Source of the DNA: Fibrobacter sp.
GTDB lineage: Bacteria > Fibrobacterota > Fibrobacteria > Fibrobacterales > Fibrobacteraceae
NCBI GenBank assembly: GCA_012511955.1
Contig: JAAZFC010000098.1
Span: 1 to 51,119, forward strand
DNA: 51,119 nt
Reading direction: 5' to 3'
Made by a program: the position numbers and the translations under genes. The notes under the pieces are model-generated. The model had not been told where the DNA came from and did not search any database. It was given only the letters and a program-made list of their open reading frames with translations. Below, piece by piece: positions 43,785 to 51,119 of this stretch (the stretch's first letter is position 1; every line of letters begins with the position of its first letter).

Positions 43785-43841
43785 TTGTATATTCCACAAT
43801 AACACAAGTTGTTATTCTTACAAATATTGTGTTTTTAACAA
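43785..43841. promoter_or_regulatory. Three TTGT-N7-ACAA sites: probable NorR enhancer
   Basis: Perfect half-site pairs occur at 43785-43799, 43809-43823 and 43827-43841, each TTGT, seven bases, ACAA. E. coli NorR binds three GT-N7-AC sites upstream of norVW; these contain that core and extend it by two bases on each side. They sit about 50-120 bases upstream of the sigma54 promoter and just before norR itself, so NorR may also control its own gene. Confidence 0.75.
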
Positions 43842-43849
43842 TTTATGAG

Positions 43850-45373
43850 ATGATTATGAACTTTGATTCTTGCTCAGCGGTCTTAAATTTAACCTTAGCG
43901 CTAAATGCCACCGCGTCCATTGATGCAAAACTCGCTGGTTTTCTCAAAAGCTTAAATGAATTTATTCCTTTTGACTCTGCAGCGGTGCTAATGAAAAATA
44001 AGGGTAATCTCAATGTTTTAGCTTCCATGGGTTTAAAAGCCGAAGCCCGGGTAAAAAAATACCCTATAGCCGAAAACCCCCGCTTTAAAATGATTATCAA
44101 ATCAGCTAATCCCATTGTTTTTCCTCCGGATAGCACCTTGGCTGATCCCTTTGATCACTTACTAGAAATAACCGATTTTGATTCCCAAGGCCAAGTACAT
44201 TCTTGTCTGGGATGTCCTTTAACTGTACATAACGAAGTCATAGGCTGCCTTAGTTTAGATGCTTTAAAACCAGGCGTGTTTAATGATTTATCCCACGAGT
44301 TTTTAAAAGTCATTGGCGCTTTGGTTGGCACAACTTTACGTAATGCTTTGATTATCCAACAAATGGAAAGAGACAATCACCGCGCCATGGAATGGGCAAG
44401 GGAAATACATAAGCTCCAAGAAAAAAGATCTTTGATTGGAGATTCTGTGCCCATGCAAAAACTGCGACAAGAAATTAAGTTGGTGGCGCGCTCCCCTTTT
44501 CCGGTTTTGGTTTTAGGGGAAACAGGAACTGGAAAAGAAATTGTGGCTAAATCTATTCACCAACAATCCTCGCGCTATGCTGAGCCATGGATCACCGTAA
44601 ACTGCGCCGCTTTGCCCGAAAATCTCGCTGAATCAGAGCTTTTTGGCCATTTGCGCGGAGCTTTTACTGGAGCAGATAACCATAGGCCCGGAAAGTTTGA
44701 ATTAGCCCACCAAGGTACGATTTTTTTAGATGAAATCGGTGATTTAAGTTTAAATTTACAAGCCAAAACATTGCGCTTGCTGCAAGAAGGAGAGATTCAG
44801 CGAGTGGGAGCAGACGAAACTTTAAAGGTCGATGTGCGAGTAATTGCCGCCACGCATCGCAATTTAGAAGCCATGGTTAAATCTGGAGAATTTCGCCAAG
44901 ATTTGTATCATCGCCTCCATGTGTTTCCTATTCGCATAGCGCCTTTGCGAGAGCGCTTAGATGATTTAGAACTATTGGCGGCAAACTTTGTTGCAGAAAC
45001 CGCGCGAAACTTAGGTTTAAAAGATGTTAAAATCGACCCTGAACTTATTGACCTTTGGAAAACAGAAAACTGGCCTGGCAATGTGCGTGAATTACAAAAT
45101 CGCGTGCGTGCCACTATCATAGCTATGGGTTTAAATACCAGCGATACTATGCTTACTGCGCATTTAAACTCCGAAAATGCACCTACAAATTCAAGCCCTA
45201 CGACACCGAAAATTGATTTACAACAAGGATACTCTAACCTGATAGAAAGCTTTCGAGCCAAAATTATTGCCGAAGCTTTACGCCAAACTGAGGGAAGTAA
45301 CAGTAAAGCCGCCGATTTAATTGGTATGGATAGGGGAAACTTTAGTCGTTTGCGTCAGAGATTGTTGGATTAA
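43850..45373 (+). CDS. norR: NorR-type NO-responsive sigma54 activator
   Basis: The 507-residue protein has a GAF domain (~1-170), a AAA+ domain (~192-425) and a Fis-type HTH (SNSKAADLIGMDRGNFSRLRQRL). The GAF domain keeps residues matching those proposed for the E. coli NorR mono-iron centre: R78 in NPRF and D99/D102 in DPFD. Walker A is GETGTGKE and the sigma54-contact loop is GAFTGA (270-275). ATGs at 43850 and 43856 are both plausible; the longer frame to 43700 overlaps the promoter region. It is divergent from ric-qNOR and controls it through the three sites at 43785-43841. Confidence 0.92.
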   Translation: MIMNFDSCSAVLNLTLALNATASIDAKLAGFLKSLNEFIPFDSAAVLMKNKGNLNVLASMGLKAEARVKKYPIAENPRFKMIIKSANPIVFPPDSTLADPFDHLLEITDFDSQGQVHSCLGCPLTVHNEVIGCLSLDALKPGVFNDLSHEFLKVIGALVGTTLRNALIIQQMERDNHRAMEWAREIHKLQEKRSLIGDSVPMQKLRQEIKLVARSPFPVLVLGETGTGKEIVAKSIHQQSSRYAEPWITVNCAALPENLAESELFGHLRGAFTGADNHRPGKFELAHQGTIFLDEIGDLSLNLQAKTLRLLQEGEIQRVGADETLKVDVRVIAATHRNLEAMVKSGEFRQDLYHRLHVFPIRIAPLRERLDDLELLAANFVAETARNLGLKDVKIDPELIDLWKTENWPGNVRELQNRVRATIIAMGLNTSDTMLTAHLNSENAPTNSSPTTPKIDLQQGYSNLIESFRAKIIAEALRQTEGSNSKAADLIGMDRGNFSRLRQRLLD

Positions 45374-46061
45374 TGGTGAAATTAACTTGACAATAAGGGC
45401 AAAACTTATTTTTACAAGCTTTATTAAGCTTTTTATCAATCAACTGTAGCATGAATTTTTCTAATTCTGGAAATGTTTTTTTTATAACTTCTCCAGCTTG
45501 CTCTTTATATTGTAAAAAATATGACCACAATAATTTATTAGCATTTAAATTTTCTATAAAACTTCTGCCCATGCAAAAATCGTGCAAATAATCTCTAACC
45601 AATAAAGTATAATCTGGTGTCGGAGTTTCTTTGCGCCATTGCAGCACTTCGCCAAAAATATATTGCTTGTAGTTAGGCAATTGATGGAATTGATTTTTCA
45701 TTTCATGGAAAACTCTTTTTATTGTGAAGCAATACTCCATGGCTTGGTTAAATTCTGAGCTAATTTCGTTTAATTTCGCAAAAAAATCATCTTGGTCTGC
45801 AAAATCACCGAATAAAGACATCATTAATCTTATATCAGTGCATTTTTTTAATTGTAAATCCAATTTTTTACAATCAGCCACAACCCATGAATTTGGTCCT
45901 AAATATTCTAATAGTTTTTCTTTTTCATAAAAAAGTGCCCCTGAATTTTCTTTTAGAGCCACATAATTTTTTTGATTACTCTTAATACTTATAAAATAAC
46001 CCACAAAAATTATACCCAAAGATTTTCCCATAAATGCACTTTTCCCTTTCAAAATAGACAT
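45342..46061 (-). CDS. Unknown protein with C-terminal CPYC zinc-ribbon-like end
   Basis: The 239-residue protein is not recognised. It has a short hydrophobic stretch near the start (GIIFVGYF), a mainly helical, lysine- and aromatic-rich body, and a C-terminal CKNKFCPYC cysteine group that could bind metal. It is convergent with norR, with a 32-base overlap of the two ends. An alternative start lies at 46031. Codon use is AT-rich. No neighbour suggests a role. Confidence 0.55.
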   Translation of the reverse strand: MSILKGKSAFMGKSLGIIFVGYFISIKSNQKNYVALKENSGALFYEKEKLLEYLGPNSWVVADCKKLDLQLKKCTDIRLMMSLFGDFADQDDFFAKLNEISSEFNQAMEYCFTIKRVFHEMKNQFHQLPNYKQYIFGEVLQWRKETPTPDYTLLVRDYLHDFCMGRSFIENLNANKLLWSYFLQYKEQAGEVIKKTFPELEKFMLQLIDKKLNKACKNKFCPYCQVNFTINPTISDAND

Positions 46062-46098
46062 TAATCTACTATTATTAATCTAAACACCAATCTATGTC

Positions 46099-46127
46099 TT
46101 GCCAATAAGCAAAAAAATGATTAAATT
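46099..46127 (+). promoter_or_regulatory. Promoter of tRNA-Met
   Basis: TTGCCA (46099-46104), 17 bases, then TAAATT (46122-46127); the tRNA begins about 14 bases later. Good -35 and spacing. Confidence 0.55.
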
Positions 46128-46141
46128 TTCATTTCAGAATT

Positions 46142-46215
<74 letters not shown>

Positions 46216-46233
46216 TTCTTTTTAGAAGGTTAT

Positions 46234-46641
46234 ATGAAGCATTTTTTTATTATCATCAGCATAGTTTTAATATCTTCTTTTAATTCATGCAAGAAGGACA
46301 ATAACCTTTCGACAGAACAAAACAAAAGTGAAATTTCATTAAAAAAATTTAGTGCTCCAGAAGAAACCACCATAAATCAACAGACTGCAAATAGTTATGT
46401 TAAAACTAGTACAGCTTTGCACCTACTTGCAAAAGACTGGGTAACACAGTTAGAAAGCACACAAAATGCCGAAGAAAGGGTATTAATTTTAGGTGGCTTC
46501 GAAAAAGCCCGTGATCAGCTAATACGAAAAATTGGTTTAGAAGGTATTGAACATTTTAATTGGATTTCCACTGTTGCTATTAAAGACCAAAAAAACAAAG
46601 ATGTTTTTGAAAAAGCTGGTTTACATATAGCAAGCGAATAA
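46234..46641 (+). CDS. Small lipoprotein, unknown function
   Basis: The product (about 135 residues) starts MKHFFIIISIVLISSFNSC, a lipoprotein signal with a weak lipobox (FNSC), followed by a Lys-rich helical mature part (ISLKKFSAPEETT, ERVLILGGFEKARDQLIRKIGLEG). An open frame beginning at 46186 overlaps the tRNA and is not used. AGAAGG precedes the ATG. It lies 16 bases upstream of fabI and may be co-transcribed with it. Function unknown. Confidence 0.6.
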   Translation: MKHFFIIISIVLISSFNSCKKDNNLSTEQNKSEISLKKFSAPEETTINQQTANSYVKTSTALHLLAKDWVTQLESTQNAEERVLILGGFEKARDQLIRKIGLEGIEHFNWISTVAIKDQKNKDVFEKAGLHIASE

Positions 46642-46657
46642 TAAAGGACTTTTATAT

Positions 46658-47449
46658 ATGATGAAAGGTAAAAAAGGCATCATTTTTGGTGTTGCTAATC
46701 AACGTTCCATAGCTTGGGGTATAGCCCAAAAACTTTTAGAAAATGGAGCAGAAGTAGCATTTAGTTATATGGGTGAAAGGTTAAAAGGAAGTTTAGAAAA
46801 ACTAATTATTGACTATCCTCAATGTAAAATGTACGAATGCGATGCTTCTGATGAAAATCAAATTGAAAATGTAGCTGAACAATTTAAAAACGATCACGGT
46901 TCTTGTGATTTTATAGTTCATTCCATTGCTTTTGCTGATAAAGATTATTTATTGGGTAATTTTTACAAGACTCCTAAAGATGTGTTCTTACAATCCATGG
47001 ACATCTCTGCTTACACCCTAGTTTCCATTACTAGGCATTTTGAGTCCATTTTGAATGATAATGCTTCCATTGTAGCCTTAACTTATTTGGGCTCTACTAA
47101 AGTGGTTCAAAACTACAATGTGATGGGTGTAGCCAAAGCTTGTTTAGAAGCTAGTGCTCGTTATTTAGCTAACGATCTCGGTCACAGAGGTATCAGAGTT
47201 AACAACATATCAGCAGGTCCTGTAAATACTTTAGCAGCCCGCGGTATTTCTGATTTCACCAATCTTTTGAAAATCCATCGCAGAGTAGCACCTTTGCGCT
47301 CTAATACCACCCAAGAAGAAGTTGGTGGCGCAGGCTTATTTTTATTATCCGATTTATCTAAAGGCATTACTGGGGAAACCATGTATGTAGATGGTGGATA
47401 TAATAAAGTTGCTGTGGGCGGTATAGATGCCTATAATTTAGATTCTTAA
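46658..47449 (+). CDS. fabI: Enoyl-ACP reductase FabI
   Basis: The 263-residue SDR reduces enoyl-ACP in fatty-acid elongation. It shows the FabI-type nucleotide motif GIIFGVANQRSIAWGIAQKL, HSIAFADKDYL, and the catalytic pair in YNVMGVAKACLE (Tyr, six residues, Lys) rather than the YxxxK of ordinary SDRs. IRVNNISAGPVNTLAARGI follows. Starts at 46658 and 46661 are both possible. A good terminator follows. Confidence 0.95.
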   Translation: MMKGKKGIIFGVANQRSIAWGIAQKLLENGAEVAFSYMGERLKGSLEKLIIDYPQCKMYECDASDENQIENVAEQFKNDHGSCDFIVHSIAFADKDYLLGNFYKTPKDVFLQSMDISAYTLVSITRHFESILNDNASIVALTYLGSTKVVQNYNVMGVAKACLEASARYLANDLGHRGIRVNNISAGPVNTLAARGISDFTNLLKIHRRVAPLRSNTTQEEVGGAGLFLLSDLSKGITGETMYVDGGYNKVAVGGIDAYNLDS

Positions 47450-47473
47450 ATTTTTAAAAATTCTTTTTAAAAT

Positions 47474-47501
47474 AGAACTGTCATTTAGGCAGTTCTTTTT
47501 T
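47474..47501 (+). terminator. Rho-independent terminator after fabI
   Basis: AGAACTG and CAGTTCT pair around a 9-base loop and are followed by TTTTTT. It lies between convergent fabI and the SUMF1-like gene and may also work in the other direction. Confidence 0.75.
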
Positions 47502-47513
47502 ATTTATAACTGA

Positions 47514-48590
47514 TTATTGAACTCTAACTAAACGAAATCCTGTACCAAAATCCACATAGCCACTAGCAGAAAATGTTCTATTAGTGATGCGTAAAAACAT
47601 AGCATCGTTCATCCAGTTTCCACCCCTAATTTGCAATTCCGACAATAAACCCTCACCCTGAGGATCTGTAACATCTCCAGCATTATAAGGATCAGGACTC
47701 CAGCTTTGATTTACAAATTCTGATAAATTTCCAGCCATATCATATAAGCCATAGGCATTAGGTAATTTTGATGCTACTTTATGAGGGCCATGCAAATCTG
47801 AATCTATCCCCAGATCAATAGAATTACTTTTCCAAACCGCATAAGAAGATATTACTTCTATTTCATTTTCGTTTAAAGGCATACGGAAATTCTCACCCCA
47901 AAAATAATCCGTATCTACACCGCCGCGAGCAGCGTATTCCCATTCCGCTTCTGTGGGCAATCTATAGCCATTAGCTTGGTAGTTAGTGCTAAAGCTTAAA
48001 CTAAGCTCGTCTATCTCATAAGCGGGCTCAAAACCTTCTAAAACGCTACGAGCATTGGCGTATTTCACCGCTAAATATGGAATTGGGATCATGGCCGGAT
48101 AATCATCCCCCAATTGCACAAAAGCTATTTGTTGCGCACTTTGCCAAAATATTTCCAATTGTCCAATAATTTCATCGTCGGGATCAAATTCTTTTAAGGT
48201 TTTTATCATTTGCCCTTGGGTAACTTCTGTATTATCCATATAAAAATCATAACTAAAGCTAACCGAGTGTATTTCTTTTTCGGGAATACCTTCGAGCATC
48301 AAATAAAACTCAAAGTTAAGGTAAGATTCTTCATCTTCTATTCTTTTAGCTAACTCTATAATATCAGCGCCCATATTAAAACTTTGTCCCGCTGCATTTA
48401 TCAACACTGGCTCAGGGCCGTAATCAGAACTAGGTGTGAAATTTTCACCATTAGTATTTGTATTGCCTGTATCTGTGGTATCAGCGATATCGTTATTCAG
48501 TGAATCTATAATTTCGTTTTCACTATTATTAACTTTATTGTCACCACAGGAAAAAAATATTAAAGCTGTAATTATCAATAAAATTCTCAT
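47514..48590 (-). CDS. SUMF1/FGE-fold lipoprotein, catalytic cysteines absent
   Basis: The 358-residue lipoprotein (lipobox FFSC) has an Asn/Thr-rich spacer and then a formylglycine-generating-enzyme-like fold: VSFSYDFYMDNTEVTQGQM, GYRLPTEAEWEYAARGG, NAYGLYDMAGNLSEFV, IRGGNWMNDAMFL, FGTGFRLVRVQ. The cysteines used by true FGE near the C-terminus are missing (NRTFSASG), so a structural or binding role is more likely. It starts one base after the stop of the arylsulfotransferase-like gene; both belong to one surface-protein operon. Confidence 0.85.
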   Translation of the reverse strand: MRILLIITALIFFSCGDNKVNNSENEIIDSLNNDIADTTDTGNTNTNGENFTPSSDYGPEPVLINAAGQSFNMGADIIELAKRIEDEESYLNFEFYLMLEGIPEKEIHSVSFSYDFYMDNTEVTQGQMIKTLKEFDPDDEIIGQLEIFWQSAQQIAFVQLGDDYPAMIPIPYLAVKYANARSVLEGFEPAYEIDELSLSFSTNYQANGYRLPTEAEWEYAARGGVDTDYFWGENFRMPLNENEIEVISSYAVWKSNSIDLGIDSDLHGPHKVASKLPNAYGLYDMAGNLSEFVNQSWSPDPYNAGDVTDPQGEGLLSELQIRGGNWMNDAMFLRITNRTFSASGYVDFGTGFRLVRVQ

Positions 48591-48591
48591 T

Positions 48592-50190
48592 TTAATCTCC
48601 TATTCTAATAGTTTTGCTAAATATTTTGCCATTATTACGCACATTTACAATGTAAAGCCCTGGTTTTAAGCTTTCTACACTTAATAAATGATTTACTGAA
48701 CTAATTTCACCGCTATGCTTTTTTATACCATGTAAATTAAAAACTTCAATATTTGCAAAATGTTTTATGCCGTAAACTGCGATTTTTTTGTCTTTTATTT
48801 GGATTTTTAAATTGCTGGGGGCATTAATTAATCCACTAACTGCACTGGTGGAATCAGTTAGCCAAGGATTTACCCAAACGCTAGAAGATGAACCAGCTAG
48901 CCAAGGATTTACCCAGACACTGGAGGATGAATTTTGTGTAGTGCTTTCTGCGCTAGAGGAGCTAATGGGAAGTGCTGCGCTGCTAGAAGATGGTTGATTT
49001 AAACAATAATTGTTGTAATGTTCGGTGGCTTTTGCGTCTCCTTGATTTTTTGCTGCTAAAATAGCCCCATAACAGATAGGATAACGATGTATTCCATTAG
49101 ATGCGTTGGCTTTCCAACTACCAAGAGCATTGGATGTACTTTGTTTTGCTCCTCCATCAGCGGCAAATTCATAGGCAGTAACCCCACCCATACCATTGCC
49201 TTCGTTGGTAAAAGATATTAACCAATTGCCGTTAAATATCTTTTCCATAGCCCCAGAATTCGCATGTCTTGAATTATTATTACTGCCTTGAAACACAATT
49301 TCGTAATCCCATTCTCCACTACTTCTTAAATTGAAAATAGGTTTAACTTCATAACCTGTGGCAAAATTATTGTTATTGGGAGATTGATTAGCGTACAAGA
49401 CTAAGTTACCGGCTCCTGTAACCCCTGATTTCACCCACCTAGAACTATGTATAGCTTCGGTGGCGTACTGCACTCCACTAGCTCCATACTGCCTAGGATT
49501 ACCAAAACGCCAGAGGATATCCCCAGCAGTACCTTTTGCCTGGGTAGAATCTATGGATCTATCAATAACATAAATTTCGTAAGTGTAGTGAGCGCTAAAA
49601 GCAATTTTATTGCTAACGGGATCCCAATCTATTTGGTTCATGTGATAAGGTTCAGGTTTAGTTGTATTAGGTTGTAGTTTTGTAGGTCCAGAACCTTGAT
49701 GATCATTGGTATGCCAAGACCAAATCACTTTTTTATTCGCCACATCGTATTCCACTATGCGCTCCCCGCAAGCGCCATTATAGCTTTCTGATACTATGGC
49801 CAAAACTGTACCTTTTTCGGTAAGTGTAATAGCATGGTGTGGATTGCCGCCTCCTAAATCATCAGCTGTTATAGTTCTGATATTATTACCATTCCAATCA
49901 ATTTCATAAATATTACTATAACTTCCTCCCATTACAGCACATGTACTACCTCCTCCGCCTCCAGACCATCCACCACCCCAAATACCTCCACCACTACCAC
50001 CAGTGTACCAAACTGTGCCGCTATCGGTTAAATGAGCAGAATAACTATTGCTAATAGTATTCCATTGTTGTAGAGTATTGCCCTTGTGATCTAACAAAGA
50101 ACTATAGGTAAAAGTTAAAGCTTCACTTTGTGCTACTGCATAGGTAGCACTTAAAAGCATAAATAAAAAAAGAATTTTATTTTTTTTCAT
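48592..50190 (-). CDS. Arylsulfotransferase-like beta-propeller with poly-Ser repeats and T9SS-like tail
   Basis: The 532-residue secreted protein has a signal peptide (to about AVAQ) and an ASST-like propeller: NPHHAITLTEKGTVLAI, YHMNQIDWDPVSNKIAFS, GDILWRFGNPRQYG, HANSGAMEKIFNGNWLIS. An unusual glycine/tryptophan-rich insert sits near residue 65-82 (GGGIWGGGWSGGGGGS). A Ser-rich linker with two VWVNPWL repeats leads to a C-terminal sorting-like domain (IEVFNLHGIKKHSG ... LKPGLYIVNVRNNG). Actual sulfotransferase activity is uncertain. It lies between the CotH-like and SUMF1-like genes. Confidence 0.78.
   Translation of the reverse strand: MKKNKILFLFMLLSATYAVAQSEALTFTYSSLLDHKGNTLQQWNTISNSYSAHLTDSGTVWYTGGSGGGIWGGGWSGGGGGSTCAVMGGSYSNIYEIDWNGNNIRTITADDLGGGNPHHAITLTEKGTVLAIVSESYNGACGERIVEYDVANKKVIWSWHTNDHQGSGPTKLQPNTTKPEPYHMNQIDWDPVSNKIAFSAHYTYEIYVIDRSIDSTQAKGTAGDILWRFGNPRQYGASGVQYATEAIHSSRWVKSGVTGAGNLVLYANQSPNNNNFATGYEVKPIFNLRSSGEWDYEIVFQGSNNNSRHANSGAMEKIFNGNWLISFTNEGNGMGGVTAYEFAADGGAKQSTSNALGSWKANASNGIHRYPICYGAILAAKNQGDAKATEHYNNYCLNQPSSSSAALPISSSSAESTTQNSSSSVWVNPWLAGSSSSVWVNPWLTDSTSAVSGLINAPSNLKIQIKDKKIAVYGIKHFANIEVFNLHGIKKHSGEISSVNHLLSVESLKPGLYIVNVRNNGKIFSKTIRIGD
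48859..48936. repeat. Two tandem 39-bp units in the poly-Ser linker
   Basis: The second unit begins at 48898. Each encodes SSSSVWVNPWL plus two residues; the copies differ mainly at third positions. A recent in-frame duplication of a linker module. Confidence 0.8.
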
Positions 50191-50213
50191 GGCTAATCTC
50201 AGTCAAAGTCTGT

Positions 50214-51119
50214 TTATTCAATGCTTTGTCCTAAAACATTGAATATTTTGTGATTATGGACAATTTTGCCCATTTTACCCTGCCTAAAATTTCTATTAAA
50301 ATATCTATTGCTAAAGTTTAAGATACTGACAAAATCTTCGTGATCATAAGCTTCTAATTCTGAGCGAATAAAATCACTTCTCTGTGTAATAAACTCTTTT
50401 AAACCTGGTATGCTGCCGGTACTTGTTTGCAATTTATCTTGTAAGTTTGTTTCAAAATCTTCTAAACTAAAAAGACTATTTTCATCTTTTGCTATTTCAG
50501 GACGAACCAAATTGGCCAAGCTATCTATCTTAGCCTCTATAACCGTGGGGTTTAAATCTTCATTTAAAAGAGTTTCAATATTCTGTACATATAATTTACG
50601 AATATTTGCACAGTCTAAAACTTTGTTAAACAAAGGTCTTTCTTCTAAATAATTAAATATCGAATGATTATAAACATTCCAATTATTGCTGTATGTTCCC
50701 CAAGCTAAATTTAAATCCCAAGGAATAATATGATTAATTCCCTTTTCACCTAATTGATAAAGATAATAGTTTCGACCGCTACCTAAATATGAATCAAAAT
50801 TTCCAATTACATTAGTGATAGCAAAATACCAAGCTAGATTTTCTTCGTTTATATAAGTAAATAATTCAGAACAATTGCCTGCTGGCTCAGAAATATTTTC
50901 TAAAAAGCTCAGAAAATTAGTCCAATCATTTTTATCTCTTTGGGTTTTAAGTAAGATTTTATCTGCGTAACTTTCCCAGTTATCATCATAATAAAGTAAT
51001 GAAAAACCTGCATTTCCCGCTTTAAACAAATTTTGTTCATCTTCATTATACCAAAGATTAAGGAATTTTTTATCAACTTGCTGTACTTGAGTATATAGCC
51101 CTAAATCAATGCTTTTATC
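50214..51119 (-). CDS. CotH kinase-family surface protein, N-terminus outside the window
   Basis: The frame is open to the window edge; the visible ~301 residues are C-terminal. It begins with DLGLYTQVQQVDKKFLNLWY, then LLYYDDNWE, and has the CotH-type HIIPWDLNLAWG motif. CotH proteins phosphorylate spore-coat or surface proteins, and related ones are common in Fibrobacter. It ends KIVHNHKIFNVLGQSIE, which looks like the first strand of a T9SS sorting domain cut short. It lies 23 bases upstream of the arylsulfotransferase-like gene in the same operon. A start near 51029 would be internal. Confidence 0.82.
   Translation of the reverse strand, partial: DKSIDLGLYTQVQQVDKKFLNLWYNEDEQNLFKAGNAGFSLLYYDDNWESYADKILLKTQRDKNDWTNFLSFLENISEPAGNCSELFTYINEENLAWYFAITNVIGNFDSYLGSGRNYYLYQLGEKGINHIIPWDLNLAWGTYSNNWNVYNHSIFNYLEERPLFNKVLDCANIRKLYVQNIETLLNEDLNPTVIEAKIDSLANLVRPEIAKDENSLFSLEDFETNLQDKLQTSTGSIPGLKEFITQRSDFIRSELEAYDHEDFVSILNFSNRYFNRNFRQGKMGKIVHNHKIFNVLGQSIE

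Noticed and set aside
43700-43849. N-terminal extension of NorR
   Set aside because: It overlaps the sigma54 promoter and the three regulatory sites, and the GAF domain starts after it.
47514-48590. Functional formylglycine-generating enzyme
   Set aside because: Catalytic cysteines are missing, so only the fold is claimed.

Overview
The window looks like chromosomal DNA of a member of the Fibrobacterota, related to but not obviously identical with rumen Fibrobacter. The clearest evidence is a circularly permuted GH16 lichenase that closely matches the well-known Fibrobacter succinogenes 1,3-1,4-beta-glucanase. Supporting evidence is a FISUMP-type lipoprotein, a GH30 xylanase with a CBM6, poly-serine linkers, and C-terminal tails resembling Por/T9SS sorting domains. 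Coding density is high. Most genes sit in short, tightly packed or overlapping operons on both strands.

Region by region. 1-4981: envelope polysaccharide genes (flippase, polysaccharide deacetylase, FemAB/GNAT-like transferase) with a chemoreceptor between them. 4985-6898: GH30+CBM6 xylanase. 6970-13520: an accessory block holding a Fic protein with a fused VbhA-like domain (plus a decayed fic fragment and a perfect palindrome upstream), a beta-propeller lipoprotein/beta-barrel pair, an AT-rich restriction-modification pair, and a small lipoprotein. 13517-16154: sugar-nucleotide epimerase, glycosyltransferase and SDR operon. 16228-18146: FISUMP lipoprotein, internally deleted CMD relic, GH16 lichenase. 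18181-24319: RhuM, GntR-type regulator and MetY, an AAA ATPase/PD-(D/E)XK protein, and an HI0073/HI0074-type nucleotidyltransferase/HEPN pair flanked by 14-bp inverted repeats. 24375-30240: sugar metabolism (aldose epimerase, phosphohexomutase, glucokinase) and two tandem trans-sulfuration PLP enzymes.

30351-39106 is the most unusual part. A six-gene operon encodes a TonB-dependent receptor, a CheX-like phosphatase, a CheY-like receiver, two periplasmic binding proteins, and a membrane kinase with HAMP, PAS, Hpt and a CheA-like ATPase but no CheW domain. A divergent gene encodes a CheX-like/GGDEF diguanylate cyclase. I infer an envelope-spanning sensing pathway that joins outer-membrane ligand capture to chemotaxis-type phosphorelay and c-di-GMP.

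39093-45373: a secreted protein with a PE-repeat linker, an Hsp20 gene behind a perfect-looking sigma54 promoter, and a nitric oxide defence module (qNOR, RIC/YtfE, NorR). The NO module has a sigma54 promoter and three TTGT-N7-ACAA sites in the divergent gap. 45342-51119: an unknown protein, tRNA-Met(CAT), a small lipoprotein, FabI, and an operon of CotH-like, arylsulfotransferase-like and SUMF1-like surface proteins. No rRNA, CRISPR array, transposase or phage structural gene was seen, and no gene-free stretch exceeds about 250 bases.
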